20,476 nt of DNA. Source: Hypsibius dujardini (lineage: Eukaryota; Tardigrada; Eutardigrada; Parachela; Hypsibiidae). The translations under genes were made by a program, and so were the position numbers. The stretch is from positions 1-20,476 of the forward strand of contig LRSR01007134.1 of NCBI GenBank assembly GCA_001579985.1. Reading direction: 5' to 3'. Shown here piece by piece: positions 1-10,492 of this stretch. The number at the start of each line of letters is the position of its first letter. Position 1 is the first letter of the stretch. The notes below the pieces were generated by a model, which saw only the letters and a program-made list of their open reading frames with translations, was not told the DNA's origin and made no database searches.

Positions 1-49
1 CCCAGCTAACATTAAAAAATATGCCCGTTAGAAATTAAAAATTAAGTAC

Positions 50-2937
50 CCGGCACGACCAGGGGCACTTGCTCAACCATGCCTCGGACCGTGAGATCAC
101 CAGTCCAAGTACTCCGAATAAAATCCAGTATCACTCTCCCAGTTTTCTGGTGTTGACATAAGTTGTCCAGAATATCCAGAGCCAATTCGGTCGTCGTGGG
201 TAAGATTTCATAAAGGCTCTTCCCTGGCTCGACGAGTTCCAGTAGCCGGCCGAGAGACGACGAACCGGCCTCAGGACCTGTAAAATGATTTTAAAGCTCA
301 AAGTTAACCAACTGATTCGGTACACCTTGACGTGATCCGTAAACAGGAACGGTACACCCTGACGTGATCCGTAAACAGGAACGTATTATTACCTAACGCG
401 GGTTCCACGTAGCCATTCCGGACCGGAAAGCCGAGCAGAACGTGAGCCATGTTAGGAAAACTGCACTGCTTCAGGTTGCCGAGAAGAACCCTTAGAGTCT
501 GTTGCAGTAGTTTCATTGATTCTGAAATTAAAAGCATCAGCTAGTGCCATCTCACCTCACGAAAGGTCCAAAACACTGTACTGTTCAGCTTATACACACG
601 TGGCAAAAACCTCAGGCCGACCGAATTAAAGCCAACTTTTTACCGGCGCCCAGCAAAATGGGTGGTCGGACTTTGAGCCATTTTGACCAATGCGTGCAGC
701 TGTTTTTTTACCACAGCTGACCACGCAGTCTTTGCTGAGTCGATTGATTGATTGATTCGCAATTCAGTGTTAAATCAATGAATCAAGCGATGTGAGAAAC
801 AGCTGCACGCATTGACCAAAATTGGCTTAAACTTCGACCACCCCATTTTGCTGGGCGCCGGTAAAAATTTGGCTTTAATTAAATCGGCCTGAGGTTTTTG
901 CCACATTTATGTGTAGTGTACCACGTACCGCTCGTTTCGAAGCTTTGATTAGCGTCCGGCTCTTGCATCGGATCAACTTGCATGCAATCGTAGAAGCTGC
1001 TGGAAACTTCACGGCACAACGCCTGCAAAACACAATGCCAAATGTAAAACTGTATACATGTGAAGTCCACGAGCCACATACTTCATCGAAGTAAAGCAGC
1101 GTAATCCAGTCTCGCTGGTCGTCGACTCGCCGGGTGACAAAGTCGGTTATTTCCATGGCGTTCTGGGCGATGGGCAGCCGAGTGGTTCTGAATTTCAAAA
1201 TACTGCAACCAAATCAATATCGGGATTTGTCAAGACTTAATGACCAATTTACTAGCAACAGAGACAGAAAGCACTCCACATTCGGTGGATAGATCCATCG
1301 GGAAAAGAAATGAATCTGGCTAAAAACTCGACTTGTCATACCGCATGAAAACGAAGAGAAGGTCCTTTCGCCCAGTACGAGCGTTGACTTTTTGGGCAAT
1401 CAAGGCATCCAAGCCGGTCGCTTCTGCATTCCGATCGTTTTGGTGCAGGATCTTTAGGAACTCATCGTGTCGGCAGATAACGCATTTGAAGATCGACAAA
1501 ATGCATTGAACCACGTCCTCTAATCGTTGCCGCACTGTCACAAGGAGAGAGAAAAACTCCAATAACGACAGCTCATTAATGTTTCCGAATTCCGATGGAC
1601 AACAGGCTCACCGATATCGCCGTGCTTTTTTCCGAGTTCTTCTATGCTGACCGTCAACCAGTTGGTCAACTAAAATGATGGAACCCATAAGAGTGGACAA
1701 GTAAGCAAACGCTGCCGACCACGAAGGCTCACCTTATCGAAGAATTCACGTCCTTCAAGAACTCGTTGACGTAAAACGTAACCGGGATGCGAAGTCATGG
1801 CGGGTACGAAAATGAGGCTCATGTCGTTTAGCGATTTAAGGCTTTTCTCGAAAAGCGTCAGACAGGCAATGAGAACATCGAGCTGCAGAAAAAGGAGAGT
1901 CAGTCCCGCCAAAATGCCGCCTTGGCAGAATACGAAAAAACATACATGCTCCTGTGGCGTAGAGAAGCTTCTCAAGTCAGCTTTCAGGAAGACCGCTTCG
2001 TAAACATAATTGGTGAAATCCTGGAACTGCTGCAGTATCTCCGGAGCTGCGGAGAAATAGATGGGCCACGGTTACGCACATAGCAGCAAACCGCTCGAAA
2101 AAATGAATACCCATAGATTGGGACGTCACTCCCTCGAATATCCGGCTGATCAGCAGAATAATCGCCTTCGTCACTGGATACTCGCGGAATTTCACTTCCA
2201 CATCCTCCATTTCTTGCTGAAAGATTAAATGAGCAAATAGACAACGGTATACTCAAAACATGTCTCATCCCCTGTAGCGAACCTTCAGTCCCTGCATTGG
2301 TCCGGTCACAGTTAACGTTTCCAACTATAAACGTACACGGACTGGTTAGCAGAGGAACCAATTTGAAGAAGTAGCCGACTAGAACATTACTATATGCCCC
2401 ATATACTGCCAGATGGCGACCGCGGTACCGACAGACGATTGAGACGGCTTGGCGAATGCAGCAAGAGTTCGCAAGACTGTGGCTTTCATTGTGGTCGGAA
2501 TGGCACAGCTGACCAGCACAACCAATAACTGCAGAGGATGGTCCAGTTCGGGATTGTTTGCGATTTGGACGCGAGCATGTTCGTCCTACAGGAGTCAGCG
2601 ACAGCGAAGGAAGGCAAACAAAGTAAAAGCAAAGAGGAAAACAAGCAAGGTGCTGCAAGTGCCTTACGTATTCCGCGATTTTGCCGACAATTTCAATCAG
2701 CGCGTCGAAGGTGTCAAAATCGGCAGGAGTGCATTCTTCCGGTTCGGAGGCGGGTCGCATCCTCCAGCCATGACTGCTACCTGATCCCCTGTTTAGCTTC
2801 TCGTGAAAGCCCGCCAAAGCCCGGAAAAAGTTGTCGTAGCTTAAAAGTCCTAGACAAACAGACAAGAGCGTCAAAACAGGGGATCTAAGCAAGCTGCAAC
2901 TCTGAGAGTGTACACAAACATATAACGAATGTGGCAT
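50..2937 (-). CDS. NUP205: NUP205-type nucleoporin (middle part; runs off left edge)
   Basis: This encodes a large alpha-solenoid scaffold nucleoporin of the inner ring of the nuclear pore. I read eleven exons: 2849-2668, 2585-2391, 2216-2111, 2046-1946, 1882-1733, 1669-1612, 1534-1342, 1202-1082, 1022-929, 521-393 and 277-50. All have GT-AG borders and matching phases, giving about 519 codons. Segments line up in order with remembered vertebrate NUP205: YDNFFRALAGFHEKL, VLRTLAAFAKP, FREYPVTKAIILLIS, RQRLEDVVQCILSIFK, and SFPNMAHVLLGF near the left end. After position 50 a donor (GTACTT) suggests the C-terminal part lies beyond the window; read-through stops at once. The first exon is open up to an ATG at 2937, but that extension (MPHSLYVCV...) is not family-like. 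About 540 residues expected upstream are not visible. The match is to NUP205 rather than its paralogue NUP188. Confidence 0.85.
600..904. repeat. Intronic foldback (inverted-repeat) element 1
   Basis: Two arms of about 108 bp (600-707 and 796-904) are near-perfect reverse complements. They start with GTGGCAAAAACCTCAGG at the outside and end at the AGCTG near the loop. The roughly 88 bp between them hold an ATTGATTG-rich stretch that is itself partly palindromic. The element lies wholly inside the 522-928 intron of the NUP205-like gene and accounts for most of that intron. A few mismatches between the arms suggest an old insertion, and no coding potential is seen. It could be a MITE or foldback transposon remnant. 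Its family is unknown. Confidence 0.85.
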
Positions 2938-3099
2938 TCATAACAATCAGCGAATCATTCTATCAGAGCGATATTTTCTAGTCAGTCCATATTTTTCAGC
3001 CAATCGTTGAATCAATTGCATAAGGCGAAACCAAACGAGTCAATCAATCGATCAAACCCACGTCCTCTACCGCCGTTTAACGTAATGGACACCAGTGCA

Positions 3100-3698
3100 T
3101 TATTTCCAACCCCGAGAGCTACGCGAATATCCTACAAATCAAATAAATTTCTAAAATCTGCGAGTGATTCGATTGACTAAAGGACGCAAAGCTATCTTAT
3201 TAAGGCACCATTATTTCACACAACAAAGAATAATGAAGCAAGGCAATCAATAAATCATTCGTAGCCGCTGCGGCCAGTCTATCGATTTGTGACACCCCGC
3301 AAAATATGAATCTCCGTAACAACATCCATTTCAATAAAACCGCCAAAATAATGTTCAAAAGGGCAAAGAAATGTCTACATACTGGAACGGCGAGATCGGA
3401 GGTAGTTATTAACAACTTTGGCGAGATTCTCGTTGTTGATAGATTGAGCCACTTGACGGAGCGTCTCGGTGATAGCCGAAGTTTCAGGCTGCTGCTCCTC
3501 TCCCACACGGCGCAGCAACCGCAACAGCGTATCCTGTCAATTTACAATCGCGAAATGTTAACATCAATGTTATTGTATTTCCGGGATAGGGACTGAGAAG
3601 AGTCTCACTGCTTGTGGATCATCCGAAGAGAGCCGGTCGGACGGGCTCAAGCGACGGTTTCTGGAATCCTGGCGCAAAATTCCAGAAGGCCGCGCCAT
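3100..3698 (-). CDS. Small uncharacterised protein with Arg/Ser-rich tail (90 aa)
   Basis: No family was recognised. Three exons are proposed: 3698-3609 (30 codons, starting MARPSGILRQ), 3533-3383 (50 codons) and 3131-3100 (ending in TAA). Each intron has GT-AG borders and the phases agree (0, then 1). The middle exon is predicted helical and amphipathic, with LLRLLRRVGEE, LRQVAQSINN and LAKVVNNYL. The C-terminus is strongly basic and Ser/Arg-rich (LRSRRSRYSRSSRGWK), as in some RNA- or DNA-binding tails. Without the last splice the middle exon would instead end two codons further on at TAG. The gene starts about 160 bp upstream of the first NUP205-like exon on the same strand, so it could be a separate gene or a fragment of a larger one. 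The exon model is moderately convincing and the function is unknown. Confidence 0.45.
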
Positions 3699-4533
3699 TA
3701 CTCCTTTACCAATCCAAACTAGAGCTCAACGTTAGACACCAAAACCTCAGTAAAATATGAATTGGAGAAGAACTACGGAAGAGAAATGGAGAAAATAAAA
3801 CTTTCGATACTGTTGCTGCAGCAAAACTTATAAAAAAAAAAAAGCTCAGGGAAGCAGTTGGTGTGCCAGGGTGGTTGTAAAAATTACGTAAAGGTGTGGA
3901 GCAGGAATTTTTGGCAAACTTTCAACTTTGACAAAATGACACTTCTCAAAAAAATTTTAAAAATCTATTGATAAAATTTATCGATTGGTTGAAAAAGAAA
4001 TTTTGGGGTCTCGGCAAAAGGGGGCAGAAGGTCCTAAAAGGGGGACAAGCCGGTCTGTACCACTTAGGGGGGGGGGCCTTTTCTGGTTGGCACACCACTG
4101 TGGGGGGAAGCACTGATTGTTCGCAGTTTTAGACATGAACGTTCGCCTGTGGCCGTTATAACAATTTCTGTTCGCTTATTACGTTACCCTCAGAATTGTT
4201 TAGTGGAAACTGTTTGCTATATTGTGATGTGTTCATGCGATTGTCATCCATGCCGGCAGGCTTTTGCACGCAAGCTAAAAATGAAATTAACAAAATTTAT
4301 CATTCGTTTTCCGATTACGTTTCGAATTTTTTTTTTCTGGAAATTTTTTCCTTCAGACTTGCATCGTAAATCTAAGCCTCTGCTCGAAGTGGGGTATTTT
4401 TTGCGGCGGCTTTGTGTGTGAGCAAGTGAAAGTCGACGCCAAGCCATCAATTTTCTTCTTTTGGCCATTCTGATTTTGTGGCGTCGTTGCGTTTTATCCA
4501 AAGATCCCAAGAAGGTTGGGAAAGCTCAATAAT
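3699..4533. other. Intergenic spacer between divergent genes
   Basis: This spacer lies between the minus-strand 90-aa gene and the plus-strand 799-aa gene. It holds A-rich and G-rich homopolymer tracts (a long A run near 3832 and a G run near 4070) and the putative hAT-like element at 3855-4100. It must contain the promoter of the 4534 gene, but I see no clear TATA box. Open frames here (for example 4149-4421 plus and 4244-4510 minus) have no recognisable family features and overlap each other. Confidence 0.6.
3855..4100. mobile_element. Putative hAT-like miniature element
   Basis: A 246 bp stretch is flanked by imperfect terminal inverted repeats. The left end reads CAGTTGGTGTGCCAGGG. The right end, read on the minus strand, is CAGTGGTGTGCCAACC. 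Ends of the form CAGTGGTGTGCC resemble those of hAT superfamily elements. The interior is AT-rich with a G run and no coding frame. A clean 8 bp target duplication is not obvious: the flanks share only a weak GGGAAG/GGGGAAG similarity. The call is tentative. Confidence 0.4.
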
Positions 4534-7500
4534 ATGGCGGCTATGAACGCTGTGCCCTCTCGATCGCCCTCCCAACGGCGTTCGCGATCCAGCAACAGTC
4601 GTGTTCAGCAACAAGAAGAGCCGCTACGAGTGAAGAATTTTGTGGGAGCTGCTCTTCCTTCGGAGGAATATCTGCGCTGGTTTCAGAGTAAAGTCAAGTA
4701 CGACCAACTGCTACGATTCCATGCGCTCTTGACGGCTCGGGTGGCTCAGTTGACGCCAAAAGTGGGGAAAACTGATTGGTATGGTTCGTAGAAATACGTT
4801 CAGTAAGCGACTCGTTGATTGATTAATCGATTATGAATCTATTTCTTGATAGCGTCATGGGTTCTTTGTGAATCCCTATTCGATTGATTGAATGATTGCT
4901 TGTGCCAGTTAAGTTGATATATTCCAATCGCGTTCAAAAAAGTCCACTAGTAAAAAAAGAGTACCTTAATTCTCAGGTTTATCGGTTTTGATTGGTTCGT
5001 TTATTTGTTACCAAATAATCTAGCAACACTAGAAATATCCAACGTTTTGTCAAGTTCATGGCGAAGCAATTTCGGCAATGGATCGATCAATCGATTGCCT
5101 CTAATCGGAAGAGGGAAAATACTGTAACTTCTTCTCTACCTTTAACACGATACTAGTGCATTCGAGATATGCCTTTCCATTCAGGGTGAAGATTTGCGCA
5201 GAAGTCAAGGAGGGATTCGACAAGTTATCGGAAGGCCATCCCTTATTGATCATGTTGGAAAAGAGTGGGGATGTACGTCCGGTGATGTTTTCTTCCATTC
5301 AATTGTCAGGGTGGTCAGTGTCAATTGACCTGTTTTTTTTGTCAGAATCTGCGACAATTGTATGACGAACTAAAGGTGTCAGCAGCGTAAGTGCAGGCGG
5401 TTGTAGTAGTGATGGCTTCTCCATTCTGCCGGCCCATTTGTGATTTCATAATTTCATTATACAGGAAGGAAGCTGATGCCTTGCTTGCTCATCGGACCTT
5501 CAATAAAGCCACCTTTATGAAGCGTCTGGCGATCGCATGTGACCTCCGTTCTCGAAAATGGCAGATGCTAGAGGAAACAGATGGCGGACGCATTGAGCTG
5601 AATAAGTACGCGTAGACCTTTGGGCAGAAAAATCGGGACGCTTGATTTGTCAAAAGGCAATTTGTTACCACAAGGCTGCAGGCTATACAAAGAAAGTGCT
5701 CTGACTTGAGGCGGAAATAGTTCGCCACAAGATTACACTGCGCATTTGCGCAACAAAGATTGCACATGTGGTCTTGTGGCCAAATATTTCCGCCTCGGAT
5801 CAAAGCAGCCTCCAACCTTGTGGTAACAAATTGCCTCTTGACAAATCGAACGTCCCGATTCTCTGACCAAAGGTGTGCGATCGAGCACGGGATCCATTCT
5901 CTTCTTTGTTTAAACATAATTTCCTATTTTTCCCACATGATTTAGATTCCGACTGGCCTTTAAAGAAGCTGAAACGAGGGCGATGCAGAAGAGCAGCGAA
6001 AATTGCGGCCAGCCATCGGTCGATCTGGATGCTATGGTTGCAGAATGCACGCAGTATCTCGTGAAATACATCCAGTAAATCGAACCGGGGTTCTTTATTA
6101 TTCGACTGACTGAACCAAAAACTGTCCTATCACCGCTTGTTTGGTTCATCTTCTGCTACGTTCTGTGTCTGTATTTCCTATACCTTTATTGGTCTGTCTT
6201 AATCAGATAATTTATTTCCATCAGGGATAACAAACATATCAGCTATCCGGATGTAGCCAAGGCTTATGTCAAGGATCTCCGCGCAGCTTACCGGAAGTTC
6301 CACTATGATTTTCCGCTTGGTGAGGATATGGTCACCATTCTGACTGCTCCTGTTCCTACGCCCCCGGCCGCGCCGGAGTCACCGTTGGACGATCAGGAAG
6401 CCCAAGATGAGCCTCTGTTTGAGAGCGGAGACTTCCACAGTTCGGACGTGGAGATGACGCCTTCAAAACCTGAGCCGGTGAGCTTTGAAGTTTGCATTAA
6501 TCATGCAGAATTGCGGCAATTGATAAAATGTTTGTCTCAGACGGCTTACGGTGAAGGAGAAGCCGTTGATTCCTCGGAGAGCGCAGCCGATGCCCTGGCT
6601 GAGGAGCCCATGATGGTCGACGAAATGTCTTCTACTGTTGCTGAGAAGGAACAAATGGTGGTCGAAAAAGAACCGACAACTGATGCATCGACAGCTGTGC
6701 AGGTACGGGGAGAACTTCATGAACTTGTATTTGCTTACACTGGATATCCGCTGTTTTCTGTAGGAAAGGGAGAAGTTCGTGCCGATGAATAATTCACCAT
6801 CCATGAGGCTTATTCCTACCGTCAGTGAAGAAGTCCGACCTGTTCCTGGACCGTCAAATGACGTTACCTCCATCCTGCTGCCTGATGCTGTTCCGGAAGA
6901 AATACCTCTGGCAGAAAAGTCTAACCAGGGCGAGCCGTTCACACTTTCGCCGCCGCCGGAAAGTTCACAAGTGCAGGAAGGCTCGAAACGACCATACCAA
7001 GTTGCCGCAGAACCATTGCCGGAAATGGATGCAGAGCCAGTCGCATCTCAGATGAAAGCAGTCAAGTCGACATTAGGGAAGACAACAAAAACGACTTTGA
7101 AAATGCCAACATCCCCGGCTATTTTAGGCCCAGCCACTCTGAGCAAGAACGGGGCGGGAAAGAAAAAACCGACTGTTCACGTTCCGCTGCAAGTACACAA
7201 AAAACAGAAAACCGATTTATCGCTTGATGTGGCGGTTACTTCGAGTGCGGAAGTTAATCCCCCAGCGAAGGTTCCGTCGGTGGAGCTCGCCACTGAGCCA
7301 ATTGCTGAGAAGTACGAGTAATATCAACTTTGCGTTCTAATAAATTAATGGGAACGTTGCAACGCTCTCTCTCTCTCTCTCTCTCAAGGTTGGAATCTAT
7401 TCCGGAAGTGAAGACCGTCGAACACATGGATGTGTCCGTACAATCTCCAAACATGGATCTGGCAGAGGAACTTTTGGCTTCAAGGTTAGCTACTACTTAA

Positions 7501-8410
7501 CCGCACATGGAGGAAAAGTTGATAACATTTTTGGTTTCCCTGTTCTCAGAAAATTGGCAGGATACGGTTTGCTTACATATTTGCGGGCTTTCACGGCTTA
7601 TGCTAATCAAGTGCAACCGGCTGAGTAAGTTTGTAAAATATGATTGACACTGACAGCCTTTGAGATTTGTGCAAATAAAGGTTGTTATCTTCCATTACAG
7701 ATTGTTGGATTACGAGCCGCTTAAGCTTCCCGTAAAGTCATCAGACTTCTCTAAGAACGTCATCAAGTGAGTTGCCCTAACGTGCATTTCTTTTGCTTTT
7801 CATGGGAAAACGTTTGCCTCTGTACAGCTCGGAGAGCGTTGTCGGTTTGACGGACAAGCTATCCCGTGCACAATGCAACGTGACGGACGCCTCCCCGAAA
7901 TACCCTCTCCTCGGATTGAACTTTCTTGCGTGTAAAGCCAACGCTCCCGAAATGGCCAAGAAATCGTTGGCGATCAATCTTATTTGCCGCCCTTTGTTGA
8001 AAAAGGTACTCCATCTCGGGATATTAATTTGAGCACATTTCTCTTAAAATTTATGTACGCCGATAATAATATACGAGTTCCTTGCTCTTTATTAGGACGT
8101 TGAAGGCGATTCGTCCCTGTCCGACGCTTCGGTCCTTGCCGCCAAACGAAACCGCCTGCTAGGACAAATCCAGTCAACTCGAAAGCTGCGGTCGCAAACT
8201 CAGAGTCCCGATCCGGGGGAGTTGAACGTGCGAGGAGATTCCCTCAAGTTCCCAAAGCCACGGGCATCTATGAAGACCCCAGGCAAACCTTTGAAACAGC
8301 CTGCTCAACCATCAGACCCTACCACGCCGCCTGCAAATCTCCGCTCGAGGCCGAGCAGGACGCTAACCCAACCGCCGTCTACCCTTGTCAAAAGCACCAG
8401 TAAGAAGTAA
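4534..8410 (+). CDS. Uncharacterised 799-aa nuclear-like protein, 12 exons
   Basis: I do not recognise the family. Exons: 4534-4778, 5185-5272, 5346-5386, 5465-5605, 5946-6074, 6225-6702, 6764-7311, 7389-7484, 7550-7624, 7701-7766, 7828-8005 and 8096-8410. All have GT-AG borders and compatible phases, and the total is exactly 2400 nt with the stop. The start is the ATG of MAAMNAVPSRSPSQRRSRSS. Residues about 30-240 look like a helical bundle (SKVKYDQLLRFHALLTARV, KEADALLAHRTFNKATFMKR, YPDVAKAYVKDLRAAYRKF). Residues about 240-560 are acidic and proline-rich, with EPMMVDE/EKEQMVVEKE stretches and a Lys-rich patch (KNGAGKKKP). A second helical part (AGYGLLTYLRAFTAYANQV through AKKSLAINLICRPLLKK) follows, then a basic, Ser/Pro/Thr-rich tail ending STSKK. 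The composition suggests a chromatin-associated or nuclear scaffold protein; this is inference only. Confidence 0.7.
5616..5874. repeat. Intronic foldback (inverted-repeat) element 2
   Basis: A nearly loopless palindrome of about 259 bp is centred near 5745. The left half begins ACCTTTGGGCAGA and the right half ends TCTGACCAAAGGT. Shared blocks include GGCAATTTGTTACCACAAGG and GAGGCGGAAATA near the centre. It fills most of the 5606-5945 intron of the 799-aa gene. Mismatches between arms indicate age. Its sequence is unrelated to the element at 600-904. It is probably a foldback/MITE remnant of unknown family. Confidence 0.85.
7363..7385 (+). repeat. (CT)n microsatellite in an intron acceptor
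   Basis: A run of about eleven CT units sits just before the AAG acceptor of exon 8 of the 799-aa gene. It is long enough to be length-variable and supplies the whole polypyrimidine tract of that acceptor. Confidence 0.8.
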
Positions 8411-9120
8411 TTTCTTGTTCCAGCCCTCGGAGAGTGACAGAATCTTATTATCGCAACTCGTTTTCGGACTGGACTTTGCTTTCTTGTCGGTATTCTACAA
8501 GGGATGCGGCGACTTTTCTTTTAGCGGTAACTTCTTTTGTTAATTCTCTCTCGAGGCTGGAGTTTTTGTACGGTACTACAGTACGATGGATTAAAAGTAT
8601 TTGTTCGAATATTTCGTGCTTCGCTGGGAATCTAACCGAATTTCAGACGCATCTGTTACTAGCCGAATTTATCCGCGATAATTAACTCACCACCGTCTTG
8701 TCACCACCGTCAGCCAATTCAACAGAAACTGATTGGAAAGCGCTACCAATTTTGTATTGAATTAATTAACGTATATTATCAAAGATAACAGTACCGGTAC
8801 TCTGTACTACATGTGCTAGTACAGTATTTTCGCGTTAGACAGGGACAGTTGTACTGGAGTGGAACGTGTGTGCGTGGCTGTGCACCGTACACACCGCACA
8901 GGCGCCGCGTGGCCGATTAAACGTTCCACAGCTCGTACCGTGTCCCTGTCTAACGCGAAGATACAGTACAGTATTAGATTAGTTTTATTATTCTCTCTCT
9001 TTCTCTACAGGGTAGCGATGCTTGCGCATCTAATATTAAGCGAAATTCTCCACATCAAAAAGGCACAATTCGCCTTTTTACACTGAGAAACAGTCACGTA
9101 AAACAGACTTTCGCGGAGTT
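8411..9120. other. 3' flank of the 799-aa gene, no coding sequence seen
   Basis: This stretch follows the stop at 8410 and contains palindromic element copy 1. A variant poly(A) hexamer ATTAAA near 8591 is the only processing signal I can point to. The 83-codon plus frame at 8434-8685 follows directly from the previous stop and has no family features, so it is best read as 3' UTR or spacer. Confidence 0.55.
8819..8969 (+). repeat. Palindromic element, copy 1 (151 bp)
   Basis: Arms GTACAGTATTTTCGCG... and ...CGCGAAGATACAGTAC pair over about 35 bp, followed by a second pairing block GGAACGT/ACGTTCC. The core (GGCGCCGCGTGGCCGATTAA) is shared with the copy at 10659-10810 in the same orientation. 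The end pattern (TACAGTA plus CGCG) and the inner GTTTAATCGGCCACG loosely recall pogo/Tc1-mariner-type terminal repeats. It may therefore be a non-autonomous DNA transposon. A structured RNA is the alternative. Confidence 0.75.
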
Positions 9121-9525
9121 TCAGAAACAGAGTTTCACTACAACAAATAAACTTTCACGGTCTATATCAGTCCACTGAGAAAACGAGCGGTTGCGCAGAG
9201 AATTTTTACAGTAATCGGCCAGATCAACAGTCAGCAAATCTTTGGACAAGAGAAAGGAATTTAAATCTTCACGGCAGTGACTATAACATGGACACTCGAA
9301 AAAACAATGATCCTCGTCCTCCAGACTGTCACAGTGCAGGTATTTTCGGTCCTGCCGGCGGACAAGAACCTTCCCCCATCTTCCTGTCTCCACGGCGGGA
9401 TGGTGTCCACTGGAGAGAGCCCGAGTGAGGGGAATGAGTAGGTGGCGCGGTAAGAGGTCTAGGAACTGTGCTCGGACTATCGGACGTGGAAAAATCTGAA
9501 AAAGAAACTGAAGTGTTGAACACAT
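9121..9525 (-). mobile_element. Non-LTR retrotransposon fragment: C-terminal tail of reverse transcriptase
   Basis: An open minus-strand frame of 134 codons has the typical tail of non-LTR reverse transcriptases. It shows the LTRALSSGHHPAVETGRWGK stretch, a partial zinc-binding signature (KYLHC, then EDEDHCFFECPCYSHCRED) and a final helical part. The first zinc-ligand position appears to be Tyr or Leu where many elements have Cys. Only the end of the protein is present, with no polymerase or endonuclease core within the window. The homologous part probably starts near 9480, because the first codons (MCSTLQFLFQ) are not family-like. The 5' truncation is as expected for a dead-on-arrival insertion. 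It is read as a relic, not a functional gene. Its clade (RTE, jockey or other) cannot be set from this piece. Confidence 0.7.
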
Positions 9526-9712
9526 GAATAATGATGCATCAATGCAAGGATCAGTTACAGACGCAATTGAGCAAGTGCGGAAGAATGATCGATTTATTGA
9601 TTGATGCAGACGATTATCTTCACGACTACTGCAAAAATGACAGAGACAGATAGGAGTAGGGATTGGGACTACGGAGCAAAGAAACGAGAACTTCTTTACG
9701 TGGCTACACTTG

Positions 9713-9770
9713 AATGGCGCCGATCAAACAGAAACTCGAGAAATGGCGCCGAACAAACAGAAACTCGAGA
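9713..9770 (+). repeat. Tandem duplication, 2 x 29 bp
   Basis: Two adjacent 29 bp units begin AATGGCGCCGA and end AACTCGAGA, differing at one base (T/A). They lie in the spacer downstream of LSM7 (3' side on the minus strand). No function is evident. Confidence 0.85.
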
Positions 9771-9893
9771 AATAAAACCTGACCAGAGAGCGGACTCCAC
9801 CAGCCGTTGATTGATGGATTGGCAGTATCAGTCAACCCATTTCTTCGTAAAGAGATCCACAAAAGCAATAAAAGTACCACTCTGAATAAAAAA

Positions 9894-10492
9894 TTATTCG
9901 GCAGCCACGAAAGGGTTGTTGATCGGTTCCATCCCCTCGGGACACAGCATGACGATGGACGGGCCTCGGCATACGACCAATCCCAGTGCGCGTTTCTCCT
10001 CCGCCGCTTTCACTGGCTCATCCGAATCCCCTGCGAAATACATCCATTAAATGCAATCCCCATTCAGAACTCCCTCTAAACATGCCCATGTCCACCACCA
10101 GCTTACCTCGACCTTGTTCGCTAGTGTCATCCAGCACCAAATTGAGGAGAGCATCGTATCCCTTAAGGACGCCGCTGGCTTCCCGGCCTCCGACGAATTT
10201 GACGTGGATTACCTTATCCAAGTACCGGCCCAGATCGAACAGCGTTTCCTTAGTCTTTTTGCGGTCCTGATTGTCGCCGCCCCGGTTTTCGGCGCCACGC
10301 TGACCGCCACCATGCCCGGACGACTGTGTCTGTAGAACAAAGGGAACATCAATTGAACTCCAGCGATTGATTGGTCGATCGAATAATCCGATGGACTACA
10401 CACTGCAGACCACACCGTGGGCAGGTATGATTGATTACTTGAATGATCAAACGTAGCAGTTGTCGGCTTACCTGACCCTGACCGCTCGACAT
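9894..10492 (-). CDS. LSM7: U6 snRNA-associated Sm-like protein LSm7
   Basis: LSm7 is a subunit of the LSm1-7 ring (cytoplasmic mRNA decapping) and the LSm2-8 ring (nuclear U6 snRNA). Three exons: 10492-10472 (MSSGQGQ), 10329-10107 and 10030-9894, with GT-AG borders and phases 0 and 1. The product is 126 aa, longer than the roughly 103 of the human protein as I remember it, because of a Gly/Gln/Asn-rich N-terminal stretch (residues 1-30) before the conserved ETLFDLGRYLDKVIHVKF. The Sm1 motif is clear (VKFVGGREASGVLKGYDALL, then NLVLDD), as is Sm2 (LGLVVCRGPSIVMLCPEG). The end, IPNPF-like INNPFVAAE, is typical of LSm7. The Sm1-Sm2 loop is shortened (EQGRGDSDEPVKAAEEKRA). Palindromic element copy 2 lies about 167 bp upstream of the start. 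Confidence 0.93.

Noticed and set aside
879-1079. 66-codon minus frame starting MWLVDFTCIQ as a separate gene
   Set aside because: Only its middle (929-1022) is coding, as a NUP205-like exon bounded by TTTTGCAG and GTACGT; the flanks are intron.
2449-2888. Overlapping plus-strand frames of 111 and 116 codons
   Set aside because: They lie opposite NUP205-like exons 2391-2585 and 2668-2849 and show no family features.
1984-2937. Continuous 317-codon minus-strand frame
   Set aside because: Only two parts of it carry NUP205-like sequence in this frame. The rest crosses introns with clear GT-AG borders, and the true exon at 2391-2585 is in another frame.
4149-4510. Plus- and minus-strand frames upstream of the orphan gene
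   Set aside because: They overlap each other, have no recognisable motifs and lie in an AT-rich promoter-like region.
8434-8685. 83-codon plus frame after the orphan gene
   Set aside because: It lies directly after a stop codon with no splice link and no family features; likely 3' UTR.
8819-8969. tRNA or snRNA gene in the palindromic element
   Set aside because: No A-box/B-box promoter, cloverleaf or Sm site was found; a MITE or unknown hairpin fits better.
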